Source: an uncultured Sulfitobacter sp. (lineage in GTDB: Bacteria; Pseudomonadota; Alphaproteobacteria; Rhodobacterales; Rhodobacteraceae). From it: 64,000 bases of DNA. Of this stretch, positions 33,087 through 41,469 are shown piece by piece (position 1 is the stretch's first letter; every line of letters starts with the position of its first letter). The stretch spans positions 1,364,001 to 1,428,000 of the forward strand of contig NZ_CANNBM010000001.1 of the NCBI RefSeq assembly GCF_947502895.1, given 5' to 3'. The notes under the pieces were generated by a model that worked only from the letters and a program-made list of their open reading frames with translations, was not told the DNA's origin and ran no database searches. The translations under genes and the position numbers were made by a program.

Positions 33087-33377
33087 ATGGAACTAAAATC
33101 ACTTTCCGCCATCCAGAATTACACCTCTGCCAAACCTGCGACCACACCCGCGGAGGGCGAAGGCGGCTCCGCTGCGATGCTTCGCGGTGTTGCAGGGGAT
33201 TTTGCGTCAACATTGGCCAAGTCCGAGCAGATCGCACAGGCCAACATGATGGGCCACGCCGACCCGCATGCTTTGGTACAGGCGCTTGCGCAAACGGAAC
33301 TGGCCGTCGAGACGGCAGTGAATGTGCGCAACAAGGTCGTTGAGGCCTATCAGGAAATCTTGCGGATGCCGGTCTGA
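33087..33377 (+). CDS. fliE: Flagellar hook-basal body complex protein
   Basis: 96 aa, slightly shorter than E. coli FliE. The C-terminal half carries the conserved HADPHALVQALAQTELAVETAVNVRNKVVEAYQEILRMPV-type helix (residues about 58-96). FliE joins the MS ring to the rod. A good AAAAGGAGAT ribosome binding region precedes the start. Confidence 0.93.
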   Translation: MELKSLSAIQNYTSAKPATTPAEGEGGSAAMLRGVAGDFASTLAKSEQIAQANMMGHADPHALVQALAQTELAVETAVNVRNKVVEAYQEILRMPV

Positions 33378-33393
33378 TGAAAGGCCGCGTCTG

Positions 33394-33663
33394 ATGATGG
33401 ATGAAATGGTGTTCTTTGACACCATGAGGCAGGGGCTATGGGTCGCTTTTGTGATCTCCCTGCCCATCCTTGTCGCCGCACTGGTGACAGGTGTCTCTAT
33501 TGGTTTGGTGCAGGCGCTGACGTCAGTTCAGGAAATGACCCTGACGTTCGTGCCGAAACTGGCCGCAATCGCGGTCGTGTTCTGGATGTCCATGCATTTT
33601 ATGACCAACACACTTGTCGCGTTTTTTCACGATCAGATCATCCCGCTCATCATCGGAGGATAA
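33394..33663 (+). CDS. fliQ: Flagellar export gate protein
   Basis: 89 aa from tandem ATGs at 33394 and 33397 (I use the first). Two membrane helices: VAFVISLPILVAALVTGVSIG and IAVVFWMSMHFMTNTLVAFF; between them the family motif LVQALTSVQEMTLTFVPKL. FliQ is part of the FliPQR export gate. The partner fliR and fliP genes are in other units of this window. An AAAGG lies just upstream. Confidence 0.94.
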   Translation: MMDEMVFFDTMRQGLWVAFVISLPILVAALVTGVSIGLVQALTSVQEMTLTFVPKLAAIAVVFWMSMHFMTNTLVAFFHDQIIPLIIGG

Positions 33664-33665
33664 AG

Positions 33666-34385
33666 ATGGAAAGCACTGGCTATATCACGCTGACCCGTCA
33701 ATCGGGCCTGCAACGCGAAATGCAGGTGGTTGCGAATAATATCGCGAATGCCGCAACAACGGGGTTCCGTGCCGAGGGGGTTATTTTTTCGGAGTACGTC
33801 AAATCTGTTGATCGTGGTGCTTCGCTGTCGATGGGGCAGGGCAACATTGGCAAAACATCTTTTGAGCAAGGTGGGTTACGCCAGACGGGCGGTACCTTTG
33901 ATTTCGCAATTGAGGGGGATGGGTATTTTGTTGTGCAGACCCCGATGGGGGACCGCCTGACGCGTGCAGGCGCGTTTTCGCCCAGTGCCGACGGGCAGCT
34001 GGTTACGCCTGACGGCTTTCCTGTGCTGGACGCTGGCCGCGCACCGCTGTTTGTCCCTGCGGGGGCTGGCACATTGGCGGTTTCATCCGACGGTACGCTG
34101 AGCATGGAGGGTGCGCCGTTGGGCCAAATGGCCATCGTGCGCCCGTTGGAGCCGTTGGGCATGGTCCGTGAAGACGGGGTAATGTTTCGCGCCGATGCCG
34201 GTGACGAACCCGCCGAGCAAGCCCGTGTGCTGCAAGGATTTGTCGAAGGGTCCAACGTAAACCCGCTGCTCGAGCTGAGCCGGATGATCGAAGTCCAGCG
34301 CGCCTACGAGATGGGCCAGAGCTTTCTACAAACAGAGGACGAGCGCGTGCGCGCGGCCGTCAAAACCCTGACACAATCCCAATAA
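33666..34385 (+). CDS. flgF: Flagellar basal body rod protein FlgF
   Basis: 239 aa from ATG 33666, with GGAGG at 33656-33660 inside the end of fliQ. N-terminal YITLTRQSGLQREMQVVANNI and ANAATTGFRAEG, central GYFVVQTPMGDRLTRAGAF, and C-terminal GSNVNPLLELSRMIEVQRAYE are rod/hook family signatures; size and the position before flgG indicate FlgF. Confidence 0.92.
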   Translation: MESTGYITLTRQSGLQREMQVVANNIANAATTGFRAEGVIFSEYVKSVDRGASLSMGQGNIGKTSFEQGGLRQTGGTFDFAIEGDGYFVVQTPMGDRLTRAGAFSPSADGQLVTPDGFPVLDAGRAPLFVPAGAGTLAVSSDGTLSMEGAPLGQMAIVRPLEPLGMVREDGVMFRADAGDEPAEQARVLQGFVEGSNVNPLLELSRMIEVQRAYEMGQSFLQTEDERVRAAVKTLTQSQ

Positions 34386-34397
34386 AGGAGAGAGCTT

Positions 34398-35183
34398 ATG
34401 CGCGCCCTTACCATCGCCGCCACCGGAATGAGTGCCCAGCAGATGCGGGTCGAGACGATTTCCAACAATCTCGCGAATATGAGCACGACAGGCTATAATG
34501 CCCGTCGCGCTGAATTTGCGGATTTGCACTATCAACAGATGGCGCGGGCCGGATCGGTCAACGCCGCCGATGGCACAGTGCTGCCTACGGGTGTGCAGCT
34601 GGGTCTCGGCGTGCGCCCTGCCGCCGTGAGCGTTCATTTACAGCAAGGGTCACTCTCTGCCACGCAGGGTGATCTGGATGTGGCTATTGACGGGCTGGGC
34701 TATCTGGAAGTGACCCTGCCGAATGGCCAGACGGCCTATACCCGTGATGGCGGTCTCAAACGCACAGGTGAAGGGCTGATCGTTACGTCCGAAGGCTTCC
34801 CAGTGGGGCCCGAAATTACCATCCCCGCTGATGCGCGCAGTATTTCGATCAACGCGGATGGCGAGGTTTATGCATATTTTGACGAGGCTGCGGGTGGGCA
34901 GCTGCTGGGGCAGTTCACGCTGACGGGGTTTACCAATTCAAAAGGATTGGAGGCGATTGGCAGCAACATGTTCCTTGAAACCGAAGCATCGGGACCTGCG
35001 CTTGTCTCGTCCCCTGGGCAGGATGGATTGGGCACGCTGCGCCAAGGCTATCTGGAGGACAGCAGTGTAGATGCCGTGCGCGAAATCACCGAATTGATCG
35101 AAGCGCAGCGCGGCTATGAAATGAACGCCAAAGTCATCTCGGCTGTCGACCAGATGATGGGCGCAACCACGCAGGTGCGCTGA
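34398..35183 (+). CDS. flgG: Flagellar distal rod protein FlgG
   Basis: 261 aa, the standard FlgG length. MRALTIAATGMSAQQMRVETI and NNLANMSTTGYNARRAEF at the start, and YLEDSSVDAVREITELIEAQRGYEMNAKVI at the end, are near-diagnostic of FlgG. It forms the distal rod. The stop overlaps the flgA start (TGATG). Confidence 0.95.
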   Translation: MRALTIAATGMSAQQMRVETISNNLANMSTTGYNARRAEFADLHYQQMARAGSVNAADGTVLPTGVQLGLGVRPAAVSVHLQQGSLSATQGDLDVAIDGLGYLEVTLPNGQTAYTRDGGLKRTGEGLIVTSEGFPVGPEITIPADARSISINADGEVYAYFDEAAGGQLLGQFTLTGFTNSKGLEAIGSNMFLETEASGPALVSSPGQDGLGTLRQGYLEDSSVDAVREITELIEAQRGYEMNAKVISAVDQMMGATTQVR

Positions 35184-35602
35184 TGAGAATGGTTGCTATC
35201 GCCTCTGCGGCTGTCATGGCCTTTCCTGTCTTTGCCGATATCGTCGTGCCTGCGCGCACGATCCGGCCCAACCAGATTATTCTGGAAACGGACGTTACTG
35301 TTGCGGCGGGCGATCTCGCGTCGGGTTACGCGCGTCTGTCGGATGTAATCGGCCAAGAGGCGCGTGTTGCGCTCTATGCAGGCCGACCCATTCTGTTTGG
35401 CGATATCGGACCACCTGCCGTGATCACACGAAACCAGATTGTTGGCCTGCGGTATCTTGCTGGCGGGATCAGCATCACCACCGAGGGCCGGGCATTGGAA
35501 CGGGGCGCTATTGGCGACCGCATCCGCGTCATGAACTTAGGTTCGCGCGCGACCATCTTTGGCCAAATTTTGGAAGACGGCACTATACAGGTAAGGAACT
35601 GA
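35183..35602 (+). CDS. flgA: Flagellar P-ring assembly chaperone FlgA
   Basis: 139 aa with signal peptide MRMVAIASAAVMAFPVFA. It is short and consists essentially of the SAF-type C-terminal domain: VVPARTIRPNQIILETDV, then GRPILFGDI and a closing RVMNLGSRATIFGQILEDGTIQV. It helps FlgI assemble into the P ring in the periplasm. Translationally coupled to flgG. Confidence 0.9.
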   Translation: MRMVAIASAAVMAFPVFADIVVPARTIRPNQIILETDVTVAAGDLASGYARLSDVIGQEARVALYAGRPILFGDIGPPAVITRNQIVGLRYLAGGISITTEGRALERGAIGDRIRVMNLGSRATIFGQILEDGTIQVRN

Positions 35603-35606
35603 TCCT

Positions 35607-36341
35607 ATGCATACCCCACTCAAACTCGGCGGTCTTGTTATTCTTGGCATGACGATGGCCTGTGCGCGGGCCGACCACATTGGCAGCCCACCCAGTTTTT
35701 CCCCAGCTATGGAGGCGCCAGAGGCTCGCGCCATGATAGAGCCGGGATTGCCGGTGGTCATTGGCAATGACCGACCCGTTGACGCCGCATCGCTTTGGTC
35801 GCCCGCGCGTGCATCGCTGCTGGGGGATCGTCGCGCTGTTGTGCGGGGCGATATCCTGACAGTAGTGATCGAGATTGACGAGAAGGCTGAAATATCCAAC
35901 TCCTCAGATCGCAGCCGCTCGGGGTCTGAAAGTCTGAGTGTGCCGGGGTTGTTCGGTTTGCCGCAACGCCTGAACAAAAAATTGCCAGAAGGTGCATCAG
36001 CAGATGAGTTGGTCGGGCTTGATTCCCAGAGCAGTTCATCTGGTGACGGCTCCGTTACGCGCAAGGAAAAGCTGGAGCTGCGGATCGCGGCAGCTGTTGT
36101 TGATGTATTGCCAAATGGCGTTCTGTCGATTTCGGGCAGTCAGGAATTGCGCGTGAATTTCGAACTACGCGAATTGCTTGTGACCGGATTTGTGCGACCC
36201 GAAGACGTCTCTCGCCAGAACGAAATCACCTATGACAAAATCGCGTCAGCACGTGTTTCGTATGGGGGTCGCGGCCAGATCAGTGATGTTCAGCAGCCAC
36301 GTATCGGGCAGCAGGTACTCGATGCTGTCTTGCCGTTTTAA
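35607..36341 (+). CDS. flgH: Flagellar L-ring protein FlgH
   Basis: 244 aa lipoprotein: hydrophobic N-terminus with a lipobox-like TMAC (Cys19). Family motifs follow: LLGDRRAVVRGDILTVVIEIDEKAE, LELRIAAAVVDVLPNGVLSISG and GFVRPEDVSRQNEITYDKIA. It makes the L ring in the outer membrane, with a closing GGRGQISDVQQPRIGQQ. Follows flgA after 4 bp. Confidence 0.95.
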   Translation: MHTPLKLGGLVILGMTMACARADHIGSPPSFSPAMEAPEARAMIEPGLPVVIGNDRPVDAASLWSPARASLLGDRRAVVRGDILTVVIEIDEKAEISNSSDRSRSGSESLSVPGLFGLPQRLNKKLPEGASADELVGLDSQSSSSGDGSVTRKEKLELRIAAAVVDVLPNGVLSISGSQELRVNFELRELLVTGFVRPEDVSRQNEITYDKIASARVSYGGRGQISDVQQPRIGQQVLDAVLPF

Positions 36342-36356
36342 TCAGAGGGTTCTGGA

Positions 36357-36887
36357 ATGAAAAAACTTCTTCCGCTTGTTTTATTGCTGATCGGCGCTGG
36401 TGCAGGTGTGGGTGCTGGGATATTTCTGCGCCCCGACCAAGCACCGTTGGCAGAGGCCACTGATATGGATCCAGCCAAAAATGAGGCCGGAACTGATGAT
36501 AAGGAGAGTGGTGACACCAAGAAAGCAACTGACAAGGAGAACGACGAAAAGGAAGCGGCAACGGCAGAGTTCGTCAAATTGAATAACCAGTTTGTCGTGC
36601 CGATTGTTGCTGCTGACAAGGTAACGGCCTTGGTTGTTCTCGCGTTGAGTATCGAGGTGCCAGCTGGAAAAACCGATACTGTCTATCTCAGAGAGCCGAA
36701 ACTGCGCGACAGCTTTCTGCAAGTGCTTTTCGATCATGCAAATATGGGTGGTTTTGAGGGGAATTTCACCAATGCGAAGGTGTTGGGTCGATTGCGCGCA
36801 GCCCTGCTTGAGGTCGCCCAAAAGGATTTGGGGAAGGACGTTGCAAATGACGTCCTCATCATCGAGATCGCGCGACAGGATTACTAG
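36357..36887 (+). CDS. FliL-like membrane protein (second copy)
   Basis: 176 aa. One N-terminal membrane helix (LLPLVLLLIGAGAGVGAGIFL), a charged Lys/Glu/Asp linker (about 30-70), then a periplasmic domain (FVKLNNQFVVPIVAADKVTALVVLALSIEV, ending NDVLIIEIARQDY) that resembles FliL. A canonical FliL is encoded at 45729-46220, so this is a divergent paralog attached to the rod/ring operon after flgH. Whether it works at the stator like FliL is unknown. Confidence 0.75.
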   Translation: MKKLLPLVLLLIGAGAGVGAGIFLRPDQAPLAEATDMDPAKNEAGTDDKESGDTKKATDKENDEKEAATAEFVKLNNQFVVPIVAADKVTALVVLALSIEVPAGKTDTVYLREPKLRDSFLQVLFDHANMGGFEGNFTNAKVLGRLRAALLEVAQKDLGKDVANDVLIIEIARQDY

Positions 36888-36902
36888 GTCTTTTGGCCTT
36901 GT

Positions 36903-37307
36903 CTAAAACAGCATGGATGAAATGGCGCGGTCCAATTGTGACTGCGCCATTTTTTGTTGCGCTTTGGTATGCGTTTCATCCACCAGGGTTTGCGTGACGA
37001 GAACCTTGCCATATGCGTGTCTAACTTGAGAAATATGGCGCTCTTTCACAGCGAGTACTTGCGCTAACTGCATGTTAAGCTCTCGCTTTTTACGGCCAAT
37101 CCATGCTTGCCACAGAACATCTGCGCCAATTGCCTTTTGCGGTGAATCTTTGCTCGCGCGGCTGTCCGCCATCTGCTGGTCCAGCTGAGTAAGAGAGGCG
37201 CGCAGGCGGTTTTCCTGGACCATCAGGCGCGCAAAGCTCTCTTGTTGTTGGCGGTATTTGATTTCGACCACTTGTTGCATCGTTTTCAGATCTTTTAGGT
37301 TGCTCAT
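36903..37307 (-). CDS. FliJ-like coiled-coil protein
   Basis: 134 aa, predicted almost wholly helical and charged, e.g. YRQQQESFARLMVQENRLRAS and LDQQMADSRASKDSP. Size, coiled-coil character and position after flhB, with a four-base overlap, suggest a FliJ-type export chaperone or ATPase stalk. FliJ is poorly conserved, so the call is from context and shape. fliI itself is in another unit. Confidence 0.6.
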   Translation of the reverse strand: MSNLKDLKTMQQVVEIKYRQQQESFARLMVQENRLRASLTQLDQQMADSRASKDSPQKAIGADVLWQAWIGRKKRELNMQLAQVLAVKERHISQVRHAYGKVLVTQTLVDETHTKAQQKMAQSQLDRAISSMLF

Positions 37308-38389
37308 ACGGCACCCTTGGCGCGGGCGCGCATCTCTTCGGCAAAACGGATCGCGGCAGCAACTGCGGCGTAGTCTTCATGTCTGATCTGATTGCCGATC
37401 TCTACGGCGGCATGCAGCGCGCGCGCGGTCGGGGGATCGGAGTGTATCGGAACGCCAGCTTCGGCGCCCAAACGCCTTATGGTTGCGGCTATCTCGTCCA
37501 CACCTTTGGCCACGCAAACAGGTGCCTCACCGGGAAGGCGGCTCCATTTCAGGGCAACGGCAAAATGGGTCGGATTCACGATAATGACATCGGCTGTTGG
37601 TACGTCTTGCATCATCTGGTTTTGGGCGGCGCTAAAGGCGCGCTGCTTGCGTTCTTGTTTCTGATGCGGGTCGCCTTCGCTCTCTTTGGTTTCGTCAGTG
37701 ACTTCTTTTCGGGACATCCGGTTTTTGCGCATATGTGACTCGTGTTGCCAAACCGCATCCACGCCACCGATTGTACCGGACACGACAACAACCACGCCCA
37801 AAAATGTCATGCAAATTTTGGCGAGTAGGGAAATAACGGTATTGGGATCGGTTTGTAAAACGGCGATCATTTCGGGCAGCCAAAGATAAATGAACATGGC
37901 CAGACAGGTAGAAAAGATCAGCAGTTTTGCGAAACTTTTGAAGAACTCGAATATCCCGTCAGCACCAAACTTGTTTTTGGCGTTGGAAATTACCGATATC
38001 CGGCTGAGTTTCGGCTCTAACTTGCTGGGCGCGAAGACCCAAGCCTGTTGAGCGAACAGAGCCAGAATTACAGCAACGGCAGGGAGTGCAAAAAAGGGGA
38101 TCAATCCCGAGCCGACCATCTGCAAAATACTCATAGACGGAGCGGCAGCACGGCCGCCGAAAAAGAGGGTGGCCAGCTCATCTGGTTGGTCGAGCAACGT
38201 CATGAGAGCGGATCCAACATAGCCCAACCCTGATGCGCCAAAGGCGGATAACGCGACCAACAGACCGAGATACCCGCATGCTGTCAGCAGGTCGGTAGAT
38301 TTAGGAACGTCGCCCTTTTTACGCGCCTCAAGAAGTTTTTGCGGAGTTGGGTCAAAACTCTTGTCGGCAGAGTCTTCGCTATCACTCAT
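37304..38389 (-). CDS. flhB: Flagellar export switch protein FlhB
   Basis: 361 aa from ATG 38389, which overlaps the fliR stop; the longer frame to 38470 is an artefact inside fliR. N-terminal EDSADKSFDPTPQKLLEARKKGDVPKS is characteristic, four membrane helices follow, and the cytoplasmic domain has the autocleavage site NPTH in IIVNPTHFAVALKW. FlhB switches export from hook to filament substrates in response to FliK. Confidence 0.95.
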   Translation of the reverse strand: MSDSEDSADKSFDPTPQKLLEARKKGDVPKSTDLLTACGYLGLLVALSAFGASGLGYVGSALMTLLDQPDELATLFFGGRAAAPSMSILQMVGSGLIPFFALPAVAVILALFAQQAWVFAPSKLEPKLSRISVISNAKNKFGADGIFEFFKSFAKLLIFSTCLAMFIYLWLPEMIAVLQTDPNTVISLLAKICMTFLGVVVVVSGTIGGVDAVWQHESHMRKNRMSRKEVTDETKESEGDPHQKQERKQRAFSAAQNQMMQDVPTADVIIVNPTHFAVALKWSRLPGEAPVCVAKGVDEIAATIRRLGAEAGVPIHSDPPTARALHAAVEIGNQIRHEDYAAVAAAIRFAEEMRARAKGAV

Positions 38390-39159
38390 GGGACTGGCTC
38401 TAGCGGGTTTGCGATGAAGTTGTTGAGCGCCTCCAGCCACGTTGACAGAAGCAAAGGCGCGGACAAGCACAAGAGCATCAGACCACCTGCTGTGATCACT
38501 GGCGCACCGACAAAGGCCACCATAAGCTGTGGCATGGCCTTGTTAATCACGCCCAGGGCAACATTATAGAGAACCGACAAAACGACAAATGGCGCAGCCA
38601 ATGTAAAGGCCAGCGAGAAAGCCCGCCTGATCTGGTCTACACCCCATTCAGATACATCAGCCCCACTGGGAAACTGACCCATTGGCAACATCTGGTAGGA
38701 GAGGATGACCATCTCGGCGACACGCACATGCAAACCGGTCATCACCGCGAGTGCGAGCCCGCCCATCACTAGAATATGGCCCATAGCGGGAACAGGCTCT
38801 GCCATTGCGCCGCCGAGAATTTGCGCCAAAGAAGTTGATTGCGCCGCAATAGAGCCTGCAGTTTGCAACGCAAGAATGAACAAGCGGATGCCGATGCCCA
38901 GAATGAGGCCGGCGGTAATTTCTGTGAAGATGATCCAGAATACAGTTTCAAATTGCATTGGTTGAACCGGGGCGGCGACTGCAGGTGCTATGATAAAGGT
39001 GAAGGCCAGCGCGATCCCCAATTTTACCCGCGCTGGTACTGACTGTTCGCCAAATGCTGGCAGCAGGCTCACCAAGGCACTCACCCGCACGAAAACGGCA
39101 AAGCCTTGCCAAAGAAGGGCATCGGTGATGTCCATAAGCTCTGCCAGATTTTGCATCAT
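38386..39159 (-). CDS. fliR: Flagellar export gate protein FliR
   Basis: 257 aa with about six membrane helices. Family features: VRVSALVSLLPAFGEQSVPARVKLGIALA near the N-terminus, GIGIRLFILALQTAGSIAAQ in the middle and LAAPFVVLSVLYNVALGVINKAMPQL near the end. Part of the FliPQR gate. Four-base overlaps join it to flhA upstream and flhB downstream. Confidence 0.94.
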   Translation of the reverse strand: MMQNLAELMDITDALLWQGFAVFVRVSALVSLLPAFGEQSVPARVKLGIALAFTFIIAPAVAAPVQPMQFETVFWIIFTEITAGLILGIGIRLFILALQTAGSIAAQSTSLAQILGGAMAEPVPAMGHILVMGGLALAVMTGLHVRVAEMVILSYQMLPMGQFPSGADVSEWGVDQIRRAFSLAFTLAAPFVVLSVLYNVALGVINKAMPQLMVAFVGAPVITAGGLMLLCLSAPLLLSTWLEALNNFIANPLEPVP

Positions 39160-41234
39160 GCGGGAACAACACCGACAAGCGACGGCCTTGCATCCAGTCC
39201 GATCTCTTCGAATGATAAAACGGGTGAATTGATGCCTTTTGCCCGCATCACGGTGTGCATGAAGCGGCGGCGGCGGGTGTTGGTAACGATCGCGGGGTAG
39301 ATACCGTTCTTGTTTGCATCGTTCAGCTTCTGGGAAACACCGTCGGCGAGTTGGTTGAAAAGATCGGGCGGCAGCGCGATGTCGAGGCCGCGATCCGCAT
39401 CAACCTGATAGGCGCTGAAGGTGTCTTCCCATTCAGGCGCAAGTTGCACCAAGGGCAGGGTTCCGTCTGCGCGGCGCATTTCGGCGACCAACTGAAAACC
39501 GAGGCGCTGGCGCACCAGCTCGCAGATAGCTTCGGGCTGAGAGTTTTGACCGCGTGCTTCGGCGGTTGCCTCGAGAATGAGAGGCAAATTGCGGATTGAA
39601 ACTTGCTCGGCCAATAAAAGACGGAGAACGGAATGGAGGACATCAACAGGCACTTTGTCCGGTATCAGCTCATCCAGCAGCTTGCGATTTGCTTCTGCCC
39701 GCATGGGTGACGATATGTTTACCATTTCCTCCAGCAATCGGCGCAATGATTTGAGGGTAAGAAGCCGTGGAAAGTTCCTTTTGACGACCTCTAGAAGATG
39801 AGTGGCGAGGACCTCGGCCGGGCTGACCAGCGTGACACCCAACAGGGCGACCTCCTCCTGATCCTTGGCATTGATCCAGCGAGCAGGGGCACCGTAGACA
39901 GGCTCGACTGTGTCTGTGCCTGAGGGAAGAACATCGGGATTTTCTGGCGCGAGGGCGAGTACCTGTTCGGGGCTCAGTTCGGCGCGCGCCTGTTCGACGC
40001 CTTGAATACGGATCAGATAGGTGCCAGCCGAAAGGGCCGGATTATCTGTCAGTCTGATCTCGGGCAGAATGAGGCCAAACACAGAAGCCACATGCGTACG
40101 CATGTTTACAATCCGCGCGTCGAGCCCAGTACCGGGATCGAGCACCATGCCGACAAGGTCAGGTGCAAATTCAACGTGAATATCATCAAGTTCCAGAACG
40201 TCGCCTAGCGGTTTGTCGCGGGGCAACGGCTCTGCTTCTTGTTCGTCGATAATAATGGGGGCGAGGGCAGCTTTTCTATACATGCGGTAAGATAAAAACC
40301 CCAGCCCTACTGCACCTGCCATAAAGGGAATGAAAGGCATGCCAGGAACAATCGCAAAGAGCGCCATCAAACACGAGACGGTTGCAAGGGCTGCGGGATG
40401 CTTGCTGAGCTGCGCAAACATTGCAAGATCGGTAGATCCCTGCGCACCGCCCCGTGCAAGCAAAAGCGCCGAAGCAATCGAGATAATCACAGCGGGAATC
40501 TGGGAAACCAGGCCATCCCCGACCGTTAGAATTGCATAAGTTTCAAACGCGGCACCGATGGGCATGTCATGGACCAGCGTTCCCATGATCAGACCTGCAA
40601 CGAGATTGAGCAAGGTAATCAAAAGGCCAGCAATCGCATCGCCTTTTACAAATTTCGACGCGCCATCGAGAGAACCGAAAAAGGTGGTTTCTTGTTGTTC
40701 GCGCGCGCGGCGTTCTTTCGCCTCTTCGTGGCTGATTGCGCCGGCTGACATGTCTGCGTCAATCGCCATCTGTTTGCCAGGCATGCCGTCGAGGGCGAAG
40801 CGCGCACCAACTTCGGCCATACGCGTAGCGCCTTTGTTGATCACCATAAAGTTCACGATCAGAAGAACGCAAAACACAACCAGACCGAGAAAAACCGAGC
40901 CGCCCATGACGAATTGTGCAAACCCTTCGATCACTTCACCAGCAGCATCAGTTCCGGTATGCCCCTCACCAATAATCAGCTTGGTTGAGGAAACATTCAG
41001 CGACAACCGCAGCATGAGAGATGCCAGAAGAATTGTCGGGAAGGCGGAAAAGTCGAGAGGCCGTTCAATAAACAAGGTGACGGTGAATATCAGAATGGCG
41101 AGTGCGAAGGAGGCTGCCAGACCTGTGTCCAAAATCCATGCCGGCATCGGCAAAATCATCATCACAATGATGGTCATCAGCGCAACGGCTAAAAGGACTG
41201 TTGGCTGATAAAGCGCGCGAATGGAAAAATTCAT
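39156..41234 (-). CDS. flhA: Flagellar export gate protein FlhA
   Basis: 692 aa from ATG 41234. An in-frame ATG at 41246 exists, but the sequence ATGGAGGCGCGTATG places a GGAGG 5 bases before the second ATG, so the first is probably part of its ribosome binding site. N-terminal eight-helix membrane domain with ILIFTVTLFIERPLDFSAFPTILL and ALDGMPGKQMAIDADMSAG (the FHIPEP region), then a cytoplasmic domain from about 330. FlhA docks chaperone-substrate complexes at the export gate. First gene of flhA-fliR-flhB-fliJ-like. Confidence 0.95.
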   Translation of the reverse strand: MNFSIRALYQPTVLLAVALMTIIVMMILPMPAWILDTGLAASFALAILIFTVTLFIERPLDFSAFPTILLASLMLRLSLNVSSTKLIIGEGHTGTDAAGEVIEGFAQFVMGGSVFLGLVVFCVLLIVNFMVINKGATRMAEVGARFALDGMPGKQMAIDADMSAGAISHEEAKERRAREQQETTFFGSLDGASKFVKGDAIAGLLITLLNLVAGLIMGTLVHDMPIGAAFETYAILTVGDGLVSQIPAVIISIASALLLARGGAQGSTDLAMFAQLSKHPAALATVSCLMALFAIVPGMPFIPFMAGAVGLGFLSYRMYRKAALAPIIIDEQEAEPLPRDKPLGDVLELDDIHVEFAPDLVGMVLDPGTGLDARIVNMRTHVASVFGLILPEIRLTDNPALSAGTYLIRIQGVEQARAELSPEQVLALAPENPDVLPSGTDTVEPVYGAPARWINAKDQEEVALLGVTLVSPAEVLATHLLEVVKRNFPRLLTLKSLRRLLEEMVNISSPMRAEANRKLLDELIPDKVPVDVLHSVLRLLLAEQVSIRNLPLILEATAEARGQNSQPEAICELVRQRLGFQLVAEMRRADGTLPLVQLAPEWEDTFSAYQVDADRGLDIALPPDLFNQLADGVSQKLNDANKNGIYPAIVTNTRRRRFMHTVMRAKGINSPVLSFEEIGLDARPSLVGVVPA

Positions 41235-41469
41235 ACGCGCCTCCATCTCACCGCGTCATGTGCGATTCGGGTTCTGGACATATGACGGCTATAAAATGCG
41301 GCGCTGGTTTCCCATTTTTCATCTGTGCCGGAGCAGCAGAATATCGCTGCGATACCAATAGCTTTGCGACAAATTATTTGCATTCTGCACCTTTTCTGTT
41401 CCGCGTTCTGCGGGTTCTTCATTGCTATCGGTGCTTGGTTTATTTTCCGTCACCAAAGCCGCGAAAAGG